A stretch of DNA of 64,000 bases, taken from assembly GCA_020848435.1 (NCBI GenBank), contig JADLAC010000089.1, positions 1-64,000 on the forward strand. Direction: 5' to 3'. This stretch comes from Burkholderiales bacterium. Lineage in GTDB: Bacteria; Pseudomonadota; Gammaproteobacteria; Burkholderiales; WYBJ01. This document shows positions 18,470 through 25,735 of this stretch, in pieces (position 1 is the first letter of the stretch; every line of letters starts with the position of its first letter). The notes below the pieces were generated by a model. That model saw nothing but the letters and a program-made list of their open reading frames with translations. It had not been told where the DNA came from and searched no databases. A program made the position numbers and the translations under genes.

Positions 18470-18475
18470 TATAAT
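18470..18475 (+). promoter_or_regulatory. Putative -10 box for the MoxR gene
   Basis: A perfect TATAAT, 30 bases before the ATG at 18505. No convincing -35 sits 16-18 bases upstream (TCGACA at 18451-18456 is only 13 away), so activity is a guess from the -10 and its position. Confidence 0.4.
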
Positions 18476-18504
18476 CAACTCATTCCCGCACTCGAGGTCG
18501 ATCC

Positions 18505-19350
18505 ATGTCCCGCTTCACCGGAACCGATTCGTATATTGCGACCGACGACCTGATGATGGCCGTCAATGCGGCCATCACCCTGGAGCGTCCGTTACTGGTG
18601 AAGGGCGAGCCCGGTACCGGCAAGACGATGCTGGCCGAGGAGGTCGCGCGCGCGCTCGACCGGCCGCTTTTTCAGTGGCACATCAAGTCGACCGCCAAGG
18701 CCCAGCAAGGCCTGTACGAATACGACGCGGTGTCGCGCCTGCGCGATTCGCAGCTCGGCGATGCGAAGGTGCACAACATCGCGAACTACATTGTGCGCGG
18801 CGTGCTGTGGCAGGCATTCGAGTCGGAAGTACCCGCGATCGTCCTGATCGACGAGATCGACAAGGCCGATATCGAATTCCCCAACGACTTGCTGCGCGAG
18901 CTCGACCGGATGGAGTTCTACGTCTACGAGACGCAGCAACTGGTGCGCGCCGCGCATCGTCCGACGGTGATTATCACCAGCAACAACGAGAAGGAATTGC
19001 CGGACGCATTCCTGCGCCGCTGCTTCTTCCATTACATCCGTTTCCCGGACAAGGAGACGATGAGCCGCATCATCGACGTGCACTATCCGGGGATCAAGCG
19101 GGAGCTGGTACGCGAGGCGATGGAAGCCTTCTTCGGCATTCGCGAAGTGCCCGGACTGAAGAAGAAGCCCTCCACCTCCGAGTTGCTCGACTGGCTCAAG
19201 CTGCTGCTCGCCGAGGACATCCCGCCGGATGCCTTGCACACCAGGGATGCGCACAAGGTCATCCCGCCGCTGCACGGCGCGCTGCTCAAGAACGAGCAGG
19301 ACGTCCACTTGTTCGAGAAGCTCATTTTCATGTCGCGCCGCAAGTCCTGA
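18505..19350 (+). CDS. MoxR-family AAA+ ATPase
   Basis: A 281-residue AAA+ ATPase with Walker A GEPGTGKT (34-41), Walker B VLIDEIDKAD (about 113-122) and a sensor region ITSNNEKELPDAFLRR. MoxR proteins work as chaperone-like ATPases with VWA-domain partners in cofactor insertion or complex maturation. The VWA gene follows 162 bp downstream on the same strand, which supports that pairing. The target complex is unknown. Confidence 0.93.
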   Translation: MSRFTGTDSYIATDDLMMAVNAAITLERPLLVKGEPGTGKTMLAEEVARALDRPLFQWHIKSTAKAQQGLYEYDAVSRLRDSQLGDAKVHNIANYIVRGVLWQAFESEVPAIVLIDEIDKADIEFPNDLLRELDRMEFYVYETQQLVRAAHRPTVIITSNNEKELPDAFLRRCFFHYIRFPDKETMSRIIDVHYPGIKRELVREAMEAFFGIREVPGLKKKPSTSELLDWLKLLLAEDIPPDALHTRDAHKVIPPLHGALLKNEQDVHLFEKLIFMSRRKS

Positions 19351-19367
19351 TGGGGCTCGGCTGATCG

Positions 19368-19484
19368 GGGTCAGGTCTTGCGTGTTGCAAGAAATGCGCT
19401 GGCGCGAGGCAGGCACCGGCCGACCGCAGGCGCCAGACCCACGCCCCGAGCGATACTGGCGCTGCAACATGGAACACCTGACCC
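19368..19484. repeat. REP-like inverted arm pair
   Basis: The arm at 19368-19389 matches the 12536 palindrome arm at about 20 of 22 positions. A reverse-complement arm at 19463-19484 matches at 19 of 22. The arms are 73 bp apart, so this is a bipartite version of the 12536-12587 element. It fills the gap between the MoxR and VWA genes and has no coding potential. Confidence 0.65.
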
Positions 19485-19512
19485 TGCAATGCGCACGACC
19501 TGAGCCCACGTC

Positions 19513-20688
19513 ATGCTGATCGACTTTTTCTTCACGCTGAAGGAATTCGGCGTTCCGGTCTCGATCAAGGAATTCCTGGTCCTGATCGAGGCGCTGAAGA
19601 AGCACGTCGCCTATTGCTCGATCGACGATTTCTACTTTCTCGCCCGCACCTGCCTGGTCAAGGACGAGAAGCACTTCGACAAGTACGACCGTGCGTTCGG
19701 CAAGTATTTCAAGGGCGTGCTGGCGATCGACGGCGTGGTGGCGCAGATTCCGGAAGAGTGGCTGCGGCGGATGGCCGAGAAGTACCTGACCGACGAAGAG
19801 AAAGCGCTGATCGAATCGCTCGGCGGCTGGGAAAAGCTGATGGAGACGCTGCGCAAGCGGCTCGAAGAGCAGAAGGGCCGCCACCAAGGCGGTTCGAAGT
19901 GGATCGGCACCGCGGGTACCAGTCCTTTCGGGGCCTATGGCTACAACCCCGAAGGCATACGCATCGGCCAGCAGGAATCGCGCAACCGGCGCGCGGTGAA
20001 GGTCTGGGATGCGCGCGAGTACAAGAACTACGACGATTCGATCGAAATCGGCATCCGCAACATCAAGGTGGCCTTGCGGCGGCTGCGCAAGTTCGCCCGC
20101 GAAGGGGCGCCCGACGAGCTCGATCTCGACGACACCATACGCTCCACCGCGCGCAATGCCGGCTGGCTCGACATCAAGATGGTGCCCGAGCGGCACAACG
20201 CCGCGAAGGTGTTGCTGTTCCTGGACGTCGGCGGCTCGATGGACGATCACATCAAGCTGTGCGAGGAGCTGTTCTCCGCCGCGCGCACCGAGTTCAAGCA
20301 CCTGGAGTACTACTACTTCCACAACTTCCTTTACGAACGGGTGTGGAAGGACAACCGGCGCCGCTCGACGGAGAAGATCGCCACCTGGGACGTGATGCAC
20401 AAGTACGGCCAGGACTACAAGCTCGTGTTCGTCGGCGACGCGACCATGAGCCCCTACGAGATCACTTATCCGGGCGGCAGCGTCGAGCACACCAACCCCG
20501 AGGCGGGTTCGGTATGGCTGCAGCGCATGCTCGATATCTATGAGCACGCGGTCTGGATCAATCCCCAGCCCGAAGCGCACTGGGAATATCACGAGTCGAT
20601 CGAGATCACCAAGCAGCTCATGGGCGGGCGCATGTATGCGCTGACGCTCGACGGGCTCGATCGCGCCATGCGCAAGCTGAGCAAGTGA
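19513..20688 (+). CDS. CoxE-like VWA-domain protein
   Basis: A 391-residue protein of the CoxE/VWA_containing class. The N-terminal half is alpha-helical and charged. The C-terminal VWA domain has a MIDAS-like motif DVGGS (238-242) and later a DAT motif (VGDATMSPYE). These proteins partner MoxR ATPases, as here. The MIDAS begins D-V-G-G-S rather than the usual D-x-S-x-S, so the first serine ligand is replaced by glycine. The start ATG is immediately after the repeat-filled gap. Confidence 0.9.
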   Translation: MLIDFFFTLKEFGVPVSIKEFLVLIEALKKHVAYCSIDDFYFLARTCLVKDEKHFDKYDRAFGKYFKGVLAIDGVVAQIPEEWLRRMAEKYLTDEEKALIESLGGWEKLMETLRKRLEEQKGRHQGGSKWIGTAGTSPFGAYGYNPEGIRIGQQESRNRRAVKVWDAREYKNYDDSIEIGIRNIKVALRRLRKFAREGAPDELDLDDTIRSTARNAGWLDIKMVPERHNAAKVLLFLDVGGSMDDHIKLCEELFSAARTEFKHLEYYYFHNFLYERVWKDNRRRSTEKIATWDVMHKYGQDYKLVFVGDATMSPYEITYPGGSVEHTNPEAGSVWLQRMLDIYEHAVWINPQPEAHWEYHESIEITKQLMGGRMYALTLDGLDRAMRKLSK

Positions 20689-20720
20689 GCGTTGCTTCGC
20701 CGCGGCGGGCGAGCGCTCGA

Positions 20721-22526
20721 TTACCGCGTCGCCTTGCGCGGATCGCCCGATGCCGGCGGGGCCACCTTCAGCACTTCGTCGACCGTGGTGGTGCCCGCGG
20801 CGATTTTCGCGGCGCCGCTGATGCGCAGCGGTTTCATGCCGTCCTTGTAGGCTTGCTCGGTGAGCGCCTGCAAGTCGGTCGCTTCGGTCACCAGGCGGCG
20901 CAAGGTCGAGCCCATGGTGAGCATCTCGTATAGCCCGACTCGGCCGCTGTAGCCCGTCATGCGGCATTCCAGGCAGCCCTTGGCGTAGAACACCTTGGGC
21001 GGCTTGTTCGCCTTCCAGGGCGTGACGAGCATGTCCCAGGTCTCGTTCTTGAGCGCTCCGGCTTCCTTGCAGTGCGGGCACAGCGTGCGCACCAGGCGCT
21101 GCGCCATCACGCCGATCAAGGTCGAGTTGAGCAAGTAATACGGCACGCCGAGGTCGAGCAGGCGCGTGATCGCCGAGGGCGCATCGTTGGTGTGCAGGGT
21201 GGAGAGCACCAGGTGGCCGGTGAGCGCGGCCTGCACCGCCATTTCGGCCGTCTCCAGGTCGCGGATCTCGCCCACCATGATGATGTCCGGGTCCTGGCGC
21301 AGGAGCGTTCGTATCCCGGCCGCGAAGCTCAAGTCGATGCCGTGCACGACCTGCATCTGGTTGAACGTCGGCTCGACCATCTCGATCGGATCTTCGATCG
21401 TGCACACGTTCAGTTCCGGCGTGGCGAGCTGTTTCAGCGTGGAGTAGAGCGTCGTCGTCTTGCCCGATCCGGTCGGGCCGGTGACGAGCACGATCCCGTT
21501 CGGCAGGTTCACCATCGCATTCCAGCGCTGCTCGTCCTCCTCGGTGAAACCCAATTCAGTGAAATCGCGCACCAGCACTTCGGGGTCGAAGATGCGCATC
21601 ACGAGCTTCTCGCCGAATGCCGTCGGCATGGTCGAGAGCCTGAGCTCGACTTCGTTGCCTTCGGGCGTCTTGGTCTTCACCCGTCCGTCCTGCGGGCGGC
21701 GCTTCTCGACCACGTCCATCCGCCCGAGCACCTTGATGCGGCTCACCATGGCCGCCATGACGGGAGTCGGAATCTGGTAGACCTGGTGCATGACCCCGTC
21801 GATGCGAAAGCGCACATTCCCGGCCTCGCGCCGCGGCTCCAGGTGAATGTCGCTCGCGCGCTGCTCGAACGCATATTGCAGCAGCCAATCGCAGATATGA
21901 ACGATGTGCTGATCGTTGGCATCGAGCTTGCCTGCCCGGCCCAACTGCACGAGCTGCTCGAAATTCGCGATCTCGCTGTAGGCGCCCTTGTCCTGTTCGG
22001 TCGCGCCCTTGACCGAGCGGGCGAGGTTGTAGAACTCGACGATGTAGCTGGTGATGTCGAGCGGATTGGCGACGACGCGCTTGATTTCCTTGCGCAGGAT
22101 CTGCTCGAGCTGGGGCTCCCATTCGCGTACGTACGGCTCGCAAGTTGCGATCACCACTTCGCGCGAGCTCACTTCGATCGGCAGGATCTTGAAACGCGTC
22201 GCGTACGCGTTCGACATCACCTTGGTGACGGTGGCGAACTCGATCTTGAACGGATCGATGTGGATGTAGGGCAGCTTGGCCCGGTCCGCGAGCCACTGCG
22301 TGAGCACCTCGACGTGCAGCGTCTTCTTCGGGTTGCGGGGGTCTTTCCACTTCTGGTCGGCCACGATCACCAGCGGGTGCGCATCGTTGCGCGCGAGACG
22401 CCGGTCGCGCAGCAGCTTTTCGCCGACCTCTTTGGGCACGAGAGCGTCGGCGACCAGGTCGTTGACGACGCTGTCCAGCGTCAAGCGCCGGTCGGGGGAG
22501 GGCTGTTGCGCGGTCGCGCTTTGCAT
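20721..22526 (-). CDS. GspE/PilB-type secretion ATPase
   Basis: A 601-residue type II secretion/type IV pilus assembly ATPase. An N-terminal GspE/MshEN-like domain (about 1-190) is followed by the ATPase core: Walker A GPTGSGKTTT (near residue 345), an Asp box, Walker B with MVGEIRD, a His box, and a zinc-binding CPHC...CLEC pair. It powers pseudopilus or pilus assembly at the inner membrane. No other T2SS or pilus gene is in the window, so it is an orphan here. It is divergent from amtB. Confidence 0.92.
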   Translation of the reverse strand: MQSATAQQPSPDRRLTLDSVVNDLVADALVPKEVGEKLLRDRRLARNDAHPLVIVADQKWKDPRNPKKTLHVEVLTQWLADRAKLPYIHIDPFKIEFATVTKVMSNAYATRFKILPIEVSSREVVIATCEPYVREWEPQLEQILRKEIKRVVANPLDITSYIVEFYNLARSVKGATEQDKGAYSEIANFEQLVQLGRAGKLDANDQHIVHICDWLLQYAFEQRASDIHLEPRREAGNVRFRIDGVMHQVYQIPTPVMAAMVSRIKVLGRMDVVEKRRPQDGRVKTKTPEGNEVELRLSTMPTAFGEKLVMRIFDPEVLVRDFTELGFTEEDEQRWNAMVNLPNGIVLVTGPTGSGKTTTLYSTLKQLATPELNVCTIEDPIEMVEPTFNQMQVVHGIDLSFAAGIRTLLRQDPDIIMVGEIRDLETAEMAVQAALTGHLVLSTLHTNDAPSAITRLLDLGVPYYLLNSTLIGVMAQRLVRTLCPHCKEAGALKNETWDMLVTPWKANKPPKVFYAKGCLECRMTGYSGRVGLYEMLTMGSTLRRLVTEATDLQALTEQAYKDGMKPLRISGAAKIAAGTTTVDEVLKVAPPASGDPRKATR

Positions 22527-22592
22527 TCGAACCTCGCGGGAGGCGCTGCGCCGTGGCGCACAGGATAGTAGCCGTAACGCGACGGCCTCTCA

Positions 22593-22687
22593 AACGCTAC
22601 GCCGAGCATAGCCCACGCCCGGCATGGCGGCACTGATGCGGTCCATGTAGCGCCTCTGCGAACGATACGCCGAGCATAGCTTACGCC
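22593..22687. repeat. Imperfect 27-nt direct repeat pair
   Basis: Positions 22593-22619 and 22661-22687 are alike at 24 of 27 bases (shared core ACGCCGAGCATAGC), 68 bp apart. They lie in the divergent region between the GspE-like gene and amtB and upstream of the NtrC-like sites. Function is unknown; they could be regulatory or a small duplication. Confidence 0.6.
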
Positions 22688-22698
22688 GCGGGACGCAG

Positions 22699-22744
22699 GC
22701 ACCGCCGTAGTGCAGCGCCGCCGCCGCGGGCACCACAAACGTGC
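22699..22744 (+). promoter_or_regulatory. Tandem NtrC-type binding sites upstream of amtB
   Basis: Two copies of GCACC-N5-(A/C)GTGC occur at 22699-22713 and 22730-22744. This matches the GCAC-N7-GTGC NtrC consensus. Their centres are 31 bp apart, about three helical turns, so dimers would face the same side of the helix. They lie about 125 and 94 bp upstream of the predicted sigma-54 start point, normal for enhancer sites. Confidence 0.65.
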
Positions 22745-22804
22745 ACCGGGGTCGCCCCAGAAATCCGCACGAAACCATAAGCCGATGAAACATAACCGTT
22801 GTAT

Positions 22805-22820
22805 CGGCACGGAACAAGCT
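22805..22820 (+). promoter_or_regulatory. Putative sigma-54 promoter of amtB
   Basis: The sequence CGGCACGGAACAAGCT has the invariant GG (22806-22807) and GC (22818-22819) separated by exactly 10 bases and keeps the GGCACG half. The TT before GC is AA, a departure from consensus. The implied start point is near 22831, leaving a 28-base leader before the amtB ATG. Confidence 0.55.
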
Positions 22821-22858
22821 TTGCTTAGGCCTCGCGGGTCACCTGCCAGGGAGCGGCC

Positions 22859-24061
22859 ATGGAAGCGCTGAAGATATCTAGCGACGTTCTGTTCATCCTG
22901 CTCGGGGCCATCATGGTGCTCGCCATGCACGCCGGTTTCGCGTTCCTCGAGCTGGGTACGGTGCGGGCGAAGAACCAGGTCAACGCGCTGGTCAAGATCC
23001 TGTGCGATTTCGCCATGTCGACGCTGGCCTACTTCTTCATCGGCTATGCCTTGGCCTACGGCGTCAACTTCTTCTCCGGCGCCGAGCAGCTCGCGCAGCG
23101 CAGCGCTTACGACCTGGTCAAGTTCTTCTTCCTGCTCACCTTCGCCGCCGCCGTGCCGGCGATCATCTCGGGCGGGATCGCCGAGCGCGCGCGTTTCTAC
23201 CCGCAGCTCGCAGCCACCTTCTTGGTCGTCGGTTTCGTCTATCCGCTGTTCGAGGGCATCGCCTGGAACCAGCAGCTCGGGGTGCAGGGCTGGATCAAGG
23301 CGGCGTTCGGCGAGGAATTCCACGACTTCGCGGGCTCCGTGGTCGTGCACGCCGTCGGCGGATGGATCGCCCTCATGGCCGTGATCCTGCTCGGGGCGCG
23401 CACGGGTCGCTATACCAAGGACGGCCGGGTCACTGCCCAGCCGCCGTCGAGCATTCCGTTTCTGGCATTGGGAGCCTGGGTGCTCTCGGTGGGCTGGTTC
23501 GGCTTCAACGTGATGTCGGCGCAAACCATCGACAAGATCAGCGGCCTGGTCGCGGTCAACTCGCTGATGGCCATGGCGGGCGGGATCCTGGTCGCCATGG
23601 CGGTGGGGCGCAACGACCCCGGCTTCGTCCATAACGGCCCGCTCGCCGGGTTGGTCGCGGTGTGTGCTGGTTCGGATGTGATGCATCCGCTCGGTGCGCT
23701 CGCCACGGGGGGTGTGGCGGGCGCGCTGTTCGTCTGGATGTTCACCGCGACGCAGAATCGGCTGCGGGTCGACGACGTGCTCGGCGTGTGGCCCCTGCAT
23801 GGCTTGTGCGGCGCTTGGGGCGGCATCGCTTGCGGCATTTTCGGATCCAAGGCGCTGGGCGGCCTGGGCGGGGTCACGTTCCTATCCCAGCTCGCCGGTA
23901 CGCTGCTCGGCGTCGCGCTCGCCGTGATCGGCGGTGGGATCGTCTACGGCGCGCTCAAGGCGATCGTCGGTATCCGCCTCAGCGCCGAGGAGGAGTTCCA
24001 AGGCACCGACCTTTCGGTGCATCATTTCACGACCGCCCAGGAGGTCGACGGCCGCTGGTAA
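22859..24061 (+). CDS. amtB: Ammonium transporter AmtB
   Basis: A 400-residue Amt/MEP/Rh protein with about eleven membrane helices and no long N-terminal leader. The pore twin histidines are visible as H164 (VVVHAVGG) and H314 (WPLHGLCGAWG). The structural aspartate D156 is eight residues before the first, as in E. coli AmtB. It conducts ammonium/ammonia across the inner membrane and is normally blocked by GlnK-type P-II proteins. The P-II gene in this window is about 15 kb away, not adjacent. A GGGAG site precedes the ATG, and upstream NtrC/sigma-54 signals suggest nitrogen control. Confidence 0.95.
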   Translation: MEALKISSDVLFILLGAIMVLAMHAGFAFLELGTVRAKNQVNALVKILCDFAMSTLAYFFIGYALAYGVNFFSGAEQLAQRSAYDLVKFFFLLTFAAAVPAIISGGIAERARFYPQLAATFLVVGFVYPLFEGIAWNQQLGVQGWIKAAFGEEFHDFAGSVVVHAVGGWIALMAVILLGARTGRYTKDGRVTAQPPSSIPFLALGAWVLSVGWFGFNVMSAQTIDKISGLVAVNSLMAMAGGILVAMAVGRNDPGFVHNGPLAGLVAVCAGSDVMHPLGALATGGVAGALFVWMFTATQNRLRVDDVLGVWPLHGLCGAWGGIACGIFGSKALGGLGGVTFLSQLAGTLLGVALAVIGGGIVYGALKAIVGIRLSAEEEFQGTDLSVHHFTTAQEVDGRW

Positions 24062-24072
24062 TCGGGGCAATA

Positions 24073-24106
24073 GGGTCGGACCAGGGTCACGACCCTGGTC
24101 CGACCC
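24073..24106. repeat. Perfect palindrome after amtB
   Basis: Arms of 16 bp (24073-24088 and 24091-24106) are separated by two bases, starting 12 bases after the amtB stop. Each arm contains GGGTCGGACC. There is no T-run, so intrinsic termination is unproven. It resembles the repeat palindromes found between genes in related genomes and could still act as a bidirectional stop for the convergent genes. Confidence 0.7.
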
Positions 24107-24139
24107 CGGCCCGGCCGGCCCGGGACCCCGCTCCGGGCT

Positions 24140-25705
24140 TCAGGGACGGACGCCGGACCTATGCTTCGGCCCGAGCGAGGTGGCGATGCGCGCTTGGGCC
24201 GCATCGATGAAGCGGCACAGATAGGGACGGGTTTCGCGCGGATCGATCACGTCTTCGACCGCGAACGCTTCCGCGGTGAGGAAAGGCGAAGCGTAGCGGC
24301 GCAGCTCGGCTTCCAGCTCGGCGATGCGCTGTTCGGGATTGGCGCTCGCGGCGAGCTCGCGCCGATAGGCGGCCGCCACGCCGCCTTCGATCGGCAGCGA
24401 GCCCCACTCGGCCGAGGGCCATGCGATCTTGAAGTCGAGCTGGTTCTTGTCGCACGTCGCCATCCCGGCCATGCCGTAGCACTTGCGAATGACGACCGTA
24501 TACATAGGCACCGACGCCTGCATGGCGACATAGACCGCTCGCATGCCGTCGCGCAGCGTGCCGAGCTGCTCGGCCTGGCTGCCCACCATGAACCCCGGCA
24601 CGTCCACCAGGAAGACGAGCGGAATGTGGAAGGTGTCGCATAGCTCGGTGAAGCGGATCTGCTTGCGCGCCGCCTTCGCATCCATGGCGCCGCCGTTGAC
24701 CATGGGATTGTTCGCGATTACGCCGACCACCTTGCCTTGCATGCGGGCAAGACAGGTGATCAGCGCGCGGCCGAAGGTGGGTTGGATCTCGAACGTCGAG
24801 CCGCGATCGACCACGAGCCCGATCAGCTTGCGCATGTTGTAGGGCCGGCGCCGATCGCGCGGGACGATCGAAAGCAGCGCTTCTTCGCGCCGATCGGGCG
24901 GATCGTCGGCGGCCACGACCGGTGGGGCTTCCCACACGTTCTGCGGCAGGTACGAAAGAAAGCGCCGGATCGCTGCGAAAGCATCGCGCTCGCTCGCCAC
25001 CGCATTGTCGATGGTGCCACCGATATCGACGGCGACGCGGGCACCGCCGAGCGCTTCCTTGTCGAGCTTTTCGCCGAGCGAGCGTTCCACCACGGGAGGC
25101 CCGGCCGCGAAAATCTGGCTCTGCCCTTGCACCATCACGCTCCAGTGCGACAGGATCGCGCGACCGGCCGGGCCACCTGCCGCGGTGCCCATCACGGCGC
25201 TCACGACCGGTACGTAGGAAAGCAGGTCGACGCAACGCTCGAAGCCGTGCATGCCCGGGAACACCGCGTAGCCGCGCCGCTTCGAGGACGTGACCGTGCC
25301 GCCCGCGCCGTCGATGAGATTGACCAGCGGAATGCGATACTCGAACGCGAGGTCTTCGACGAATCCGCCCTGCCCGCCCTTGCGGCGCAAGTCGCCCATG
25401 CCGGTGCCGCCGCGCACCGTGAAATCCTCGCCGCCCACGGCAACCGGCCGCCCATCGATGCGGGCAAGCCCCATGACATAGGGCATCGGCCGCACGCCCA
25501 CGAGCTTGCCGTCGGGCGAATACGTGCCCTGACCGGCGAGCTTTCCGACCTCCTGGAACGACTGCGGATCGGTCAGCTCGCCGATGCGCTCGCGTATCGT
25601 GAGCTTGCCATCGGCATGCTGCCGGCCGACCGAGGCCTCGCCGCCGAGCGCTTCGGCGAGGTGATGGCGCCGGGCGATTTCGTCTGCTTCGGGCTGCCAG
25701 CTCAT
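24140..25705 (-). CDS. Acyl-CoA carboxylase, carboxyltransferase subunit
   Basis: A 521-residue carboxyltransferase of the biotin-dependent acyl-CoA carboxylase family (propionyl-, methylcrotonyl- or geranyl-CoA type). The N-terminal CT domain has DFTVRGGTGMG and GAGG oxyanion loops. The C-terminal CT domain has VIANNPMVNGGAMD, DVPGFMVG and CYGMAG. It moves carboxyl from biotin to acyl-CoA. No biotin carboxylase/BCCP gene is in the window. A second, diverged paralogue lies on the other side of acnA at 28404-29936. Confidence 0.9.
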   Translation of the reverse strand: MSWQPEADEIARRHHLAEALGGEASVGRQHADGKLTIRERIGELTDPQSFQEVGKLAGQGTYSPDGKLVGVRPMPYVMGLARIDGRPVAVGGEDFTVRGGTGMGDLRRKGGQGGFVEDLAFEYRIPLVNLIDGAGGTVTSSKRRGYAVFPGMHGFERCVDLLSYVPVVSAVMGTAAGGPAGRAILSHWSVMVQGQSQIFAAGPPVVERSLGEKLDKEALGGARVAVDIGGTIDNAVASERDAFAAIRRFLSYLPQNVWEAPPVVAADDPPDRREEALLSIVPRDRRRPYNMRKLIGLVVDRGSTFEIQPTFGRALITCLARMQGKVVGVIANNPMVNGGAMDAKAARKQIRFTELCDTFHIPLVFLVDVPGFMVGSQAEQLGTLRDGMRAVYVAMQASVPMYTVVIRKCYGMAGMATCDKNQLDFKIAWPSAEWGSLPIEGGVAAAYRRELAASANPEQRIAELEAELRRYASPFLTAEAFAVEDVIDPRETRPYLCRFIDAAQARIATSLGPKHRSGVRP

Positions 25706-25735
25706 GACGCCGCGATCCGAACGTATCGCGAGCGC

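Noticed and set aside
18451-18475. A full sigma-70 promoter (TCGACA plus TATAAT) for the MoxR gene
   Set aside because: The spacing is 13 bases, too short; only the -10 is reported.
18592-21405. A minus-strand frame of over 900 codons across the MoxR and VWA genes
   Set aside because: It is antisense to two clear genes and their repeat-filled gap; its text has no recognisable domain.
24073-24106. Intrinsic terminator call for amtB
   Set aside because: A perfect stem but no T-run on either side; kept only as a repeat.
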